Positions 1-6,990 of a DNA stretch of 14,785 nucleotides are shown here, in pieces. Under the pieces are notes generated by a model that worked only from the letters and a program-made list of their open reading frames with translations, was not told where the DNA came from and ran no database searches. Position 1 is the first letter of the stretch, and every line of letters begins with the position of its first letter. This stretch comes from an uncultured bacterium. GTDB lineage: Bacteria; Actinomycetota; Coriobacteriia; Coriobacteriales; Eggerthellaceae. The stretch lies in assembly GCA_905214325.1 (NCBI GenBank), contig CAJMLT010000037.1, positions 1 to 14,785 of the forward strand, read 5' to 3'. A program made the position numbers and the translations under genes.

Positions 1-2597
1 CCAACCAATACGGAAGTGATGCAGCAAAAGGGATTCTCTCCAACGTGAGTATCCCGTCGGTATCCGATCTCAACTCATGGAGAAGCGTGCTTCCCTCAAG
101 CGATAAGGGATACTGGCTCAGTGACTCAGGATCATCCAATTCTCTGTCTTGGCAAGCCTATGCCAACGCTGACAACACCACCTCGCTCAATAACCTGAGA
201 GTGTCAGGAGAGCTCAATGGCCCTCAATACGATGACACCCTTATAGCAAGAGGACCCTACGCCTGGTCTCAGAACTACAACCTCAATAACTACACGGCAA
301 GTGCTGGAGGCACGTGGGACTTGGATCGTGCCACCACTCAGTGGTTTTCTGTCTATACCTCTTCCACCCAATTCATACACGCAGGTGACACCGTTTATAA
401 CAACTTCTATCTCGAAAGCTCAGGTGATGATGTCAGTGGGCGGCATCAGTATGCATCCACGACCGTGAATTGGATGAGTGAAAAGTTCGGAAGTAGAATC
501 TTTGCCTATGTGAAAAACAACAGAATCATCCAAGTAAACCCGGGAGATGTCATCCCTGCCGGTACGGTATGTATGTATTGCTTCTATAAGCCTGATGGTC
601 AGTTAAGAAATACCTCCAACTTCGCAGGAAGCGATTCCTCTTGGACAGGATTCAAGCGTACTACCTCCCAGATCAAGGTAGGAAGCTATGTAGAGTCGCA
701 AGGTGTCTATGGTTTATCTAAGTTTTACACGCAGGATACGCCCATCACCGGCTCCACCCTAACAGCGGGCTCCTACGGTGTACGTCCCTCCATGGATATC
801 GATACGTCCAAGATCGCATTCCTGAGAGATTCCACTAGCGGCGCCAGCTTGACTACGGTTAACACTCTCACTAACGGCAAGCCTACTTCGGACGCTGTTT
901 CTGGCTCCACCTATAAAGCCGTAGTAAAAGACACCGACACCACTATCTCAGCAGCGCTCTCCAACGCCACCACCGACAAGGGAGACGTCACCGTTTCAGG
1001 CTCTACCGTCAAAGTCCCTTGGGGAGCAACGAAGATCACCATCCCCGTTACCTCCACCAATGCCAACTACCTCTCAGCTCTCGTCAACACCTCTCGTGAT
1101 ACCACCCTCTATGGTGAAGTAGCTGAAGCTAACAGCAACTCCATCACACTCGATATCACCAACTTGGTTGCAAACAAGACCATCGGCAGTAAAGCCGAAG
1201 TATCCCTCTATTCGGAACAAGCCAACGCTTCGGGCACTTCCGACACCATCAGCTCAAAACCAGTCTCGTTCACCCTACAGGTGGATTACGGAGCAGAACA
1301 CACCCTTACCTATGATGCAGCAGGAGGAACCGGTACTACCTTGCCTTCCGCCACAGTTTATAAAGCAGGTACCATCATCACCGCTTTCGATGGTTCCACC
1401 CTCGTCAACAACGGCAATCCCTTCTCCCGCTACCTTGCAAGCTGGACCGAAGAAGATGGCACTGCCAAGACCTCTCTTGTTAAGTCAGGAGAGCCCTTCA
1501 CCATCCCCGATGCCGACATCACTTTCACCGCTCTCTATTCGGGAATAGATGGTTCCAAGACAACCTCAACCGAGGGAAGCTATACCTACGTCGTCACCTT
1601 CGATGCTGATGGTGGTACGTTCGGTGATGACACTTCCACCAAATCCCAAGAGAAAACAAAAGACGAAACCATCACCGACCCCGGTACCCCCACCAAAGAC
1701 GGCTACGTCTTCGATAGCTGGAAACTCACCAGTGGTTTCGGTCCCGATGACCCCATCGGTTCCAACCCCACAGGCCATGCAACTTATACGGCACAGTGGA
1801 AAGAGCTCGGTGTCTTCTGGATTGCTCCTAAGGGAGCATCTGACCCCACGAAGGGTGCTGTCCAAACCAATACCCAAATCAAAGCCGCCGCTACCGACAT
1901 CGCCGCTAATGGCTCTAACTCAACCTACTACTCAACCTATAGCAACTATATGAACAACGATGCCTATCATCTCTACACCCAACTTACCGACGGTACTTAC
2001 CTTGAGGCCCGCATCGTACAAGTAGGACCACATGATAGTGATGGCTCCGGTCTCACCTTCCAAGCCGTTCATTCGCTTCCTACAGCCTATGCCATGAACT
2101 CAATTGACTCCAACTCCGGTGGTTGGGCCAAGATGTCCCTGCGTACCAGCATGAACAGCGGCGAAATCTACAACCTTTTCGACACTGACTTCACCTCTCA
2201 GTTGAAATCGGTGAACAAGGTAAGTGCTATCGGCGACAGCACGGGCGCTACCACCACAACTTCCGACAAGCTCTGGCTCATGTCCTTTAGTGAGTTGACG
2301 GGAACTTCAACCATAACCTACAAAGGTGATGATTACACCCAGTCCGAAGGCTCCCAGTACACCTACTGGAGCGGTAAGGTGACCGACCCCACTGGCTACA
2401 ACCCCTCCCTTGCGGGCATAGGTAAAACCCGTGCCGGTGGTGACCCCTCAGGACTTTACTCTTTTGCCTCCTGGTGGGAGCGTTCGTCTACTCCGAACTC
2501 CGCTGGGTACTTCGAGTGCGTGAGCATCGCTGGCTATCCAAACCAAACTGGTTTTCTTCCAGGGGGTTTTTGCGTCGTCCCCTGCTTCTCTTTCTGA
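1..2597 (+). CDS. Large repeat-containing surface/secreted protein, 5'-truncated, with DUF6273-like C-terminal domain
   Basis: The reading frame is open from the left edge (first whole codon at base 3) to TGA at 2595-2597, so the gene starts upstream. The GTG at 45 has no good ribosome site and is probably internal. Counting from base 3 there are 864 residues. Residues 1-260 are Ser/Thr/Asn/Tyr-rich and end in YGVRPSMD (258-265), which resembles the end of a DUF6273-type domain. Residues about 433-513 and 529-600 are two Listeria-Bacteroides (InlB B-type) repeats, with TYDAAGG and TFDADGGTF starts and a GYVFDSWK...YTAQWK core. Residues about 604-864 form a DUF6273/FGE-sulfatase-like domain ending SWWERSS...VVPCFSF. 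Such proteins are typically exported adhesins or binding proteins. The signal peptide would lie outside the window, and no LPXTG or C-terminal membrane anchor is present. Seven AGA arginine codons fall in the first third, unlike the CGT/CGC-dominated genes to the right, and GC looks lower, suggesting accessory or transferred origin. The ligand is unknown. Confidence 0.85.
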   Translation, partial: NQYGSDAAKGILSNVSIPSVSDLNSWRSVLPSSDKGYWLSDSGSSNSLSWQAYANADNTTSLNNLRVSGELNGPQYDDTLIARGPYAWSQNYNLNNYTASAGGTWDLDRATTQWFSVYTSSTQFIHAGDTVYNNFYLESSGDDVSGRHQYASTTVNWMSEKFGSRIFAYVKNNRIIQVNPGDVIPAGTVCMYCFYKPDGQLRNTSNFAGSDSSWTGFKRTTSQIKVGSYVESQGVYGLSKFYTQDTPITGSTLTAGSYGVRPSMDIDTSKIAFLRDSTSGASLTTVNTLTNGKPTSDAVSGSTYKAVVKDTDTTISAALSNATTDKGDVTVSGSTVKVPWGATKITIPVTSTNANYLSALVNTSRDTTLYGEVAEANSNSITLDITNLVANKTIGSKAEVSLYSEQANASGTSDTISSKPVSFTLQVDYGAEHTLTYDAAGGTGTTLPSATVYKAGTIITAFDGSTLVNNGNPFSRYLASWTEEDGTAKTSLVKSGEPFTIPDADITFTALYSGIDGSKTTSTEGSYTYVVTFDADGGTFGDDTSTKSQEKTKDETITDPGTPTKDGYVFDSWKLTSGFGPDDPIGSNPTGHATYTAQWKELGVFWIAPKGASDPTKGAVQTNTQIKAAATDIAANGSNSTYYSTYSNYMNNDAYHLYTQLTDGTYLEARIVQVGPHDSDGSGLTFQAVHSLPTAYAMNSIDSNSGGWAKMSLRTSMNSGEIYNLFDTDFTSQLKSVNKVSAIGDSTGATTTTSDKLWLMSFSELTGTSTITYKGDDYTQSEGSQYTYWSGKVTDPTGYNPSLAGIGKTRAGGDPSGLYSFASWWERSSTPNSAGYFECVSIAGYPNQTGFLPGGFCVVPCFSF
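2472..2594 (+). other. Candidate DGR variable region at the 3' end of the surface-protein gene
   Basis: The last 41 codons start at the WWERS motif and end at VVPCFSF. The rest of the domain uses mainly TTC, CTC, CCC and GGC/GGT. This segment instead contains TTT, CTT, CCA and GGG in a cluster (2553-2570), and nearly all codons end in C or T, as expected when AAY codons of a template are randomised at A. DUF6273-like domains with a C-type-lectin-like fold are among known DGR targets, and the variable repeat is always the extreme 3' coding end. No template repeat, Avd or reverse transcriptase is visible here, so this is inferred from architecture only. It could equally be a fixed, ordinary C-terminus. 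Confidence 0.3.
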
Positions 2598-2646
2598 TCT
2601 CGTATCTCGAATCCGCGGAGGTTTGTCCTTCGCACGCAGACTTGAG

Positions 2647-2684
2647 CCCCCTCCCTCTATCGCTTCTGCGATGGAGGGAGGGGG
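2647..2684 (+). repeat. Strong GC-rich 17-bp inverted repeat with 4-nt loop
   Basis: The left arm CCCCCTCCCTCTATCGC (2647-2663) pairs with GCGATGGAGGGAGGGGG (2668-2684) across a TTCT loop. All 17 positions pair, with one G-U (T2658-G2673). It begins 50 bp after the stop of the surface-protein gene. There is no T-run after it, so it is not a canonical Rho-independent terminator, although such a stem could still stall RNA polymerase. DGR systems commonly carry a GC-rich hairpin or cruciform with a 4-nt loop just beyond the variable region, which fits the position. A second hairpin (2682-2697, GGGTGG-GGTA-CCACCC) overlaps its right foot, so the two are partly exclusive. Confidence 0.8.
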
Positions 2685-2751
2685 TGGGGTACCACCCACA
2701 AGGCACTTCCCTGTGGCGTGTGGGGAATTCCCGCAGGCATTCCCGCCCTGC

Positions 2752-2779
2752 TTCATCGGGGGATCTTATCTGCTACACT
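2752..2779 (+). promoter_or_regulatory. Candidate sigma70-type promoter for the lipoprotein leader
   Basis: TTCATC (2752-2757), a 16-bp spacer and TACACT (2774-2779) preceded by TGC form an extended -10-like arrangement. Initiation near 2786 would give a leader of about 265 nt before the lipoprotein ATG at 3052. The -35 matches consensus only moderately. This was found by eye, not mapped. Confidence 0.35.
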
Positions 2780-2785
2780 GGGAAG

Positions 2786-3034
2786 GCTTCTTTTGGGTCT
2801 GTAGTTGCGGATTTTTCCAAGTCCAGGGCAGATGCGGTCAAAAGGATCCACGTAAGTTACCGGTTCGCCGGAACGAGCATGGCGCATCCTAGAGGTAAGC
2901 CGTACCGTCTGTGAAAGCGACATACGGTCGCGCGGACGAGAGGGCGATGTCCGATGATTCGGGCTTAGTTCCGGTACGCGAGTGTGGGGTCAAAGACTAG
3001 GTCAGCCGAAAGAAGCGCATTTGAGGTTATCGTT
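2786..3034 (+). promoter_or_regulatory. Potentially structured 5' leader RNA upstream of the SBP lipoprotein
   Basis: The leader has no convincing coding frame but several nested complementary segments. A hairpin GTT-a-CCGG/CCGG-AAC capped by TTCG lies at 2856-2874. A closing stem pairs CGTACCG (2901-2907) with CGGTACG (2972-2978). Inside it are GCGAC/GTCGC (2917-2931) and CGGAC/GTCCG (2933-2953). The last is mutually exclusive with CCGA-TGAT-TCGG (2951-2962), so two alternative folds are possible. I could not match it to a riboswitch or ncRNA family known to me (lysine, glycine, SAM, cobalamin, TPP, c-di-AMP, RNase P, tmRNA and SRP signatures are absent). It may be a cis-regulatory leader, or the pairings may be chance in GC-rich DNA. 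Confidence 0.3.
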
Positions 3035-3051
3035 GGAGAGGAATTACTCAG

Positions 3052-3906
3052 ATGAAACGAGTAACGGTTCTTGTTGTTGCTTTGGTGATGTCGTTGTGTT
3101 TGGTCGGCCTGCTCAGTGGCTGCTCGTCTCAGGACTACACCCCTCAGAAGAAAAGCCAGGTGATCAAGGATTCTTCGCTCAACACCAAGGAAACGCTGCG
3201 TGTGGGTGTCGACGCCTCCAATGCTCCATATGCCGTTGAGTCGTCGGGTGTGATCGTCGGTATCGATGTCGATATCGCCGCTGCGCTTGCCGATGAGTTG
3301 GGCTTGAAACTGGAGCTGGTGGATGTGGGTACCGATGTTGCCAATGCCTTCTCCAAAGAAGATGTCGATATCGTCATGGGCGTGAAAGCCCAGGGTTCTT
3401 CCTACTGGCTTTCCGAATCATATATGAGCTCGGCGGTGGCGCTATTCTCCCCTTCGTCCTCGACCAAGGTTCCCGCTGCAACCGATACGTTCACGGTGGC
3501 CGCCCAATCTTCGTCCATGAGTGCTTGGGAAGTGTCCGACCGTCTGGGTCAGGCGCATCTGAAGACGGCAAACGACCTTCAGGGGGCTTTCAGTTCTCTG
3601 AGTAGTGGTTCGGTCAATTTCGTTGCGGCCGACTCCACGATAGGGGCCTACGTCGCTCATTCCTCGAACGTCGAAGCCTATCCCATCGCCCTGCTGCAGG
3701 ACCCCGTTTCCTACGGTATTGCGGTATCGTCCGAAAACACGGCGGTTCAAAGCGCGGTTTCCAAGGCGCTTGCGTCTTTGAAGTCGGGTGGAATCGTGTC
3801 GGTGATAGAAAAGAAGTGGCTCGGTGATCCGGCTGATCTGTCCGCTTTGTCCCTCATCCAGTCCCAGGTGACGCCCGCCACCACAACACCGACCACCACG
3901 TCCTAA
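3052..3906 (+). CDS. Orphan extracellular solute-binding lipoprotein, SBP_bac_3 family
   Basis: The product is 284 aa. The start is set by a GGAGAGG ribosome site (3035-3041) 10 nt before the ATG. Residues 1-24 form a lipoprotein signal with lipobox LSGC (acylated Cys24). The mature part follows the family-3 pattern: LRVGVDASNAPYA, then GIDVDIAAALADELGLKLE, and near the end a KSGGIVSVIEKKWLG motif. These proteins normally deliver polar amino acids to an ABC importer at the membrane. Compared with GlnH-like members, the segment VDIVMGVKAQGSSYW (residues 105-119) lacks the Arg that binds the ligand alpha-carboxylate, while the amino-group-binding Asp appears kept at Asp194. No permease or ATPase gene adjoins it. 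It may therefore bind a different ligand or act as a sensor. The tail is low complexity (Thr/Pro-rich). Family assignment is firm; ligand is unknown. Confidence 0.88.
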   Translation: MKRVTVLVVALVMSLCLVGLLSGCSSQDYTPQKKSQVIKDSSLNTKETLRVGVDASNAPYAVESSGVIVGIDVDIAAALADELGLKLELVDVGTDVANAFSKEDVDIVMGVKAQGSSYWLSESYMSSAVALFSPSSSTKVPAATDTFTVAAQSSSMSAWEVSDRLGQAHLKTANDLQGAFSSLSSGSVNFVAADSTIGAYVAHSSNVEAYPIALLQDPVSYGIAVSSENTAVQSAVSKALASLKSGGIVSVIEKKWLGDPADLSALSLIQSQVTPATTTPTTTS

Positions 3907-3980
3907 GGGAAGTAGTGCGGGAATGAAACGGGCGGCGTAGTGGTTTTGCCGCGAATTTCCTCCATAGGGTGAACACTTTC

Positions 3981-4005
3981 AAGCAGGTCTTTGACCTGCT
4001 TTTTT
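3981..4005 (+). terminator. Rho-independent terminator after the lipoprotein gene
   Basis: AAGCAGGTC (3981-3989), a TTT loop and GACCTGCTT (3993-4001) form a perfect 9-bp stem that runs directly into TTTT (4002-4005). It ends the lipoprotein transcript 75 bp after its stop. The remaining 150 bp to the next start (4156) hold no gene. A TAATAAT at 4114-4120 could be a -10 for htrA, but no good -35 is seen. Confidence 0.9.
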
Positions 4006-4155
4006 CTTGCATGAAGCCAAAAATGGAGATGATTTGTTCGTCCTTTGTAGTTTTGCGGGTTGTCATCGGGTGGAGGATTTTTTTCGGGTGCACCTGCGGC
4101 AAACTGAAGGGCGTAATAATCAGTCGGGCGCTTCGAAACCGAAGGGGGAAGTGAT

Positions 4156-5445
4156 ATGAACGAACAGGAAAGCAATCGGGAAACATCGTCTCGAGTCGAT
4201 GGTACCGTGCCGTATCAAGAGGGGCCCATTCCGCCCGATCGGACCGATGACGTGCCGTCTGGTTCAACTTCTCCGCTTCCCGAACATCCTCTTCACCATC
4301 AGGATGCGCCGGCCCCCACGCACAATCGCACCCCTTCGACGCGCAAGATGTTCCTTTTCGGCTTCCTGGGCGCTCTTCTCGCCTGTGTGATAGCGGGTGG
4401 GGCATTCATGATCGTTCATCCTCTTTCGTCTTCGACCACGATAGGATCGACGGGCGGAACATCCATCACCGTTCAGGGCGACGACACCAATCTCCCCGAA
4501 GTCGTAGCGCAGAAAACCCTGCCATCCGTAGTCAACATCGACGTTTACACGAAAACGCAGACCCAGGGATTCGCCGGGATGATGTCCTCTTCGCAGCAAA
4601 GTGAAACGGAATCTTCCCTCGGTTCGGGGGTTATCCTGTCTTCGGATGGATATATCCTCACTAACTATCACGTCATAGAGGGGTCCTCGCGTTTGGTTGT
4701 TGTGGCGGGCGGTAGCGAATACGAGGCCAAGGTCGTGGGCACCGATTCGTCGAGCGACCTTGCGGTTCTCAAGATAGAAGCGACGGGTCTTACGGCGGTG
4801 GAGATAGGAAGCTCGTCCGATCTCATCGTGGGCGAGTGGGTTATGGCTGTCGGCAGTCCCTTCGGTCTTGAGCAGTCGGTGTCCACGGGCATCGTATCCG
4901 CGGTGAGCCGCACGTCATCTTCTCTCTACAGCTCGTCGTCTTCGGCGGTCTACACCAATATGATCCAAACCGATGCCGCCATCAATCCCGGCAATTCCGG
5001 CGGGGCCTTGGTCGACAAGGACGGTAAGCTGATCGGGATCAACACGCTGATCGCCACCACCTCGGGATCCAGTTCGGGGGTCGGGTTCGCCATTCCGGTC
5101 GACTACGCCGTCAGCATCGCACAGCAGATCATCGACGGCAAGACCCCGTCCCACGCTCAGTTGGGCGTTTCTTCCACCACGATTAACTCCCAGATGGCGC
5201 AGCGCTATGGCCTACCGGTTGAGAAGGGTGCCTACGTTTCGGCGGTTACCTCCGGTTCCGGCGCCGAGACGGCGGGACTCGCAGTAGGGGACATCATCAC
5301 CAAGATCAACGATGCCACCGTCGAAAGCTCTTCCGACCTCGTGCTGACCGTACGTGCCTACAACGTGGGCGACACGGTGTCCGTGACGCTCAACCGCAAC
5401 GGACAGGAAATGACGAAAGACGTTCAATTGGGCGCCGATTCATAA
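4156..5445 (+). CDS. htrA: Membrane-anchored HtrA/DegP-like serine protease with PDZ domain
   Basis: The product is 429 aa. An AAGGGGG ribosome site lies 7 nt before the ATG. Residues 1-64 are a Pro/Thr-rich hydrophilic cytoplasmic tail. A single membrane helix spans about 66-88. A trypsin-like domain follows with a complete catalytic triad: His172 (TNYHVIEG), Asp201 (SSDLAVLK) and Ser281 (NPGNSGGAL). A PDZ domain occupies about 332-428 (AQLGVS... AGLAVGDIITKIN). HtrA-family enzymes degrade or refold damaged exported proteins outside the membrane, with the PDZ domain gating activity. The layout (cytoplasmic tail, one TM, protease, one PDZ) is the usual actinobacterial and firmicute form. The gene is monocistronic as seen: an intrinsic terminator lies on each side. 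It is not linked to a two-component system here. Confidence 0.95.
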   Translation: MNEQESNRETSSRVDGTVPYQEGPIPPDRTDDVPSGSTSPLPEHPLHHQDAPAPTHNRTPSTRKMFLFGFLGALLACVIAGGAFMIVHPLSSSTTIGSTGGTSITVQGDDTNLPEVVAQKTLPSVVNIDVYTKTQTQGFAGMMSSSQQSETESSLGSGVILSSDGYILTNYHVIEGSSRLVVVAGGSEYEAKVVGTDSSSDLAVLKIEATGLTAVEIGSSSDLIVGEWVMAVGSPFGLEQSVSTGIVSAVSRTSSSLYSSSSSAVYTNMIQTDAAINPGNSGGALVDKDGKLIGINTLIATTSGSSSGVGFAIPVDYAVSIAQQIIDGKTPSHAQLGVSSTTINSQMAQRYGLPVEKGAYVSAVTSGSGAETAGLAVGDIITKINDATVESSSDLVLTVRAYNVGDTVSVTLNRNGQEMTKDVQLGADS

Positions 5446-5470
5446 GAGAGTGGTTTTCTCGGACGAAATG

Positions 5471-5498
5471 AAAAGGGCAGGGTTCACCTGCCCTTTTT
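5471..5498 (+). terminator. Rho-independent terminator after htrA
   Basis: AAAAGGGCAGG (5471-5481), loop GTTCA and CCTGCCCTTTT (5487-5497) form a perfect 11-bp stem ending in a run of five T. The flanking A/T arms could let it act on both strands, but no convergent gene is present. It separates htrA from the pyrH block. Confidence 0.93.
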
Positions 5499-5622
5499 CA
5501 TAGGGGGAAATGTGGGTGGTAGGCACCGAGATGATGGGAAGAGGTTTTTTGCCCGCGCTTCGGCCACCACCCTTCGTTTTACGGTAATATGAACAGCGAT
5601 ATCAGACGACGAAAGGGCAAGC

Positions 5623-6342
5623 ATGAGCTCAGATTACAAATACAAGCGCGTACTTCTCAAGCTCTCCGGCGAGGCTTTGATGGGTGAGGCCGGATACGGA
5701 ATCGACCCCAAGGTCGTTGAGGACCTGGCCGTCCAGATCAAGGAAATCGTCGATGACGGCATAGAGCTTGCCATTACCGTCGGTGGCGGAAACATCTTCA
5801 GGGGGCTTGCCGGCTCCGCCGAAGGTATGGACCGCGCTCAGGCCGACTACATAGGCATGCTTGCGACCTGTATGAATGCTCTCGCTCTTCAGGATGCGTT
5901 CGAGCGCCACGGTATTTTGACCCGCGTCATGAGCGCCATCGAAATGCGTCAGATTTCCGAACCCTATATCCGCCGCCGCGCCATCCATCATCTGGAAAAG
6001 GGCATCGTTACCATTTTCGCCGCCGGCACGGGTAATCCCTACTTCACCACCGACACCACGGCGGCCTTGCGCGCCTGTGAAATCAACGCGGAATGCCTGA
6101 TGAAGGCAACGAAGGTCGATGGCATCTACGACGATGACCCCATGATCAACCCCGATGCCCAGCGTTTCGAGACCATCAGCTATCTTGAGGTGCTCGCCCG
6201 CGAACTCCATGTCATGGACTCGACGGCCACATCGCTGTGCATGGATAACAAGTTGCCCATTTTGGTGTTCGACCTGACGGTTCCGGGCAATATCGCACGT
6301 ATTTTGAAGGGTGACAACATCGGAACCACGGTGACGGCGTAA
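5623..6342 (+). CDS. pyrH: UMP kinase
   Basis: The product is 239 aa, the normal size for bacterial UMP kinase, an amino-acid-kinase-fold hexamer that converts UMP and ATP to UDP and ADP in pyrimidine nucleotide synthesis. Diagnostic segments are KLSGEALMG at the N-terminus, VGGGNIFRG, the FTTDTTAALRA stretch, KATKVDGIYDDDP and the C-terminal LPILVFDLT. The AAAGGG ribosome site sits 5 nt before the ATG. The gene opens the co-directional block after a terminator, so a promoter should lie in 5499-5610. A TAATAT at 5585-5590 is the best -10 candidate, but no matching -35 is clear. In many bacteria pyrH follows rpsB-tsf; those genes are not adjacent here. Confidence 0.97.
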   Translation: MSSDYKYKRVLLKLSGEALMGEAGYGIDPKVVEDLAVQIKEIVDDGIELAITVGGGNIFRGLAGSAEGMDRAQADYIGMLATCMNALALQDAFERHGILTRVMSAIEMRQISEPYIRRRAIHHLEKGIVTIFAAGTGNPYFTTDTTAALRACEINAECLMKATKVDGIYDDDPMINPDAQRFETISYLEVLARELHVMDSTATSLCMDNKLPILVFDLTVPGNIARILKGDNIGTTVTA

Positions 6343-6406
6343 TCGCGTACGTGTGAGATGGTTTCGATTGAGGTTTGGAATTCGGAAAGCAGCCGCTAAG
6401 GCATAC

Positions 6407-6413
6407 GGGAAGG
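6407..6413 (+). promoter_or_regulatory. frr: Ribosome binding site that decides the frr start
   Basis: GGGAAGG lies 3 nt before ATG 6417 and 6 nt before ATG 6420. The second spacing is the normal one, and starting at 6420 gives exactly the standard 185-aa RRF length. An in-frame ATG at 6375 would add 15 residues with no family precedent. Confidence 0.65.
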
Positions 6414-6419
6414 AAGATG

Positions 6420-6977
6420 ATGATCGAAGAAACGAAGAAAAAGACCGAAGAGCGCATGAAGGGCGTCCTCGATCAGCTTAAAGATAATTTTGCCTCCGTT
6501 CGTACGGGTCGCGCCAATGCGATGATCCTCGATCGCGTGCGGGTCGATTACTACGGAACGCCCACGCCGGTGAATCAGATGGCGGCCGTCCAGACCCCCG
6601 ATGCTCAGACGCTCGTCATTTCCCCGTGGGACAAGACGGCGCTCGTCGCCATAGAAAAGGCCATCCGAGAGGCCGATCTCGGTGTCGACCCCAACAACGA
6701 CGGCAAGGTGATTCGTCTGCCGTTTCCCCCTCTTACCGAAGAGCGTCGCGTTGAACTGGTGAAGCAGTGTCGTGTGTTTGCCGAGGAAGCGCGCGTTTCC
6801 ATTCGTAACGCCCGCCGCGATGCGAACAGCGATATCGAAAAAGCGGTCAAGCAGGAAAGCCTCCCCGAAGACGAAAAGCGTCGCGGTGAGGGTGATGTCC
6901 AGAAGATGACCGACAAATACGTCGCCTTGGTGGATGAGTATCTGAACACCAAGGAGTCCGAAGTGATGACGGTCTAA
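6420..6977 (+). CDS. frr: Ribosome recycling factor
   Basis: The product is 185 aa, the canonical RRF length. With EF-G it splits the post-termination 70S ribosome in the cytoplasm. The conserved features are visible: N-terminal KTEERMKGVLDQLKDNFASVRTGRAN, then LVISPWDKTALVAIEKAI, the PFPPLTEERR segment and the helix-forming VSIRNARRDANSDIEKA. The gene follows pyrH by 77 bp and precedes uppS by 13 bp; pyrH-frr linkage is a very widespread bacterial arrangement. ATG 6417 is an equally legal start, one codon earlier. Confidence 0.97.
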   Translation: MIEETKKKTEERMKGVLDQLKDNFASVRTGRANAMILDRVRVDYYGTPTPVNQMAAVQTPDAQTLVISPWDKTALVAIEKAIREADLGVDPNNDGKVIRLPFPPLTEERRVELVKQCRVFAEEARVSIRNARRDANSDIEKAVKQESLPEDEKRRGEGDVQKMTDKYVALVDEYLNTKESEVMTV

Positions 6978-6990
6978 GCGAAAGAATCTT

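Noticed and set aside
2723..2746. GGGAATTCCC palindrome (2723-2732) and two ATTCCCGC copies 12 bp apart (2727, 2739)
   Set aside because: Short and plausible by chance in this G/C-run-rich stretch; no operator or att site could be argued.
2623..2892. 89-codon + strand frame in the intergenic region
   Set aside because: It is composed largely of the hairpin arms translated, with no supporting start signal or family resemblance.
2474..2914. 146-codon + strand frame overlapping the surface-gene end and the hairpin region
   Set aside because: It runs in another frame of the real gene and then through an inverted repeat, has no ribosome site, no recognisable domain and low-complexity Pro/Ser/Leu content.
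2598..3051. A DGR template repeat or reverse transcriptase near the candidate variable region
   Set aside because: I searched the gap by eye for a copy of the WWERS...FSF coding segment and for RT motifs and found none.
5514..5572. GGGTGGT/ACCACCC inverted repeat flanking 45 bp upstream of pyrH
   Set aside because: Only 7 bp with a long loop and no extension; not enough to call an attenuator or operator.
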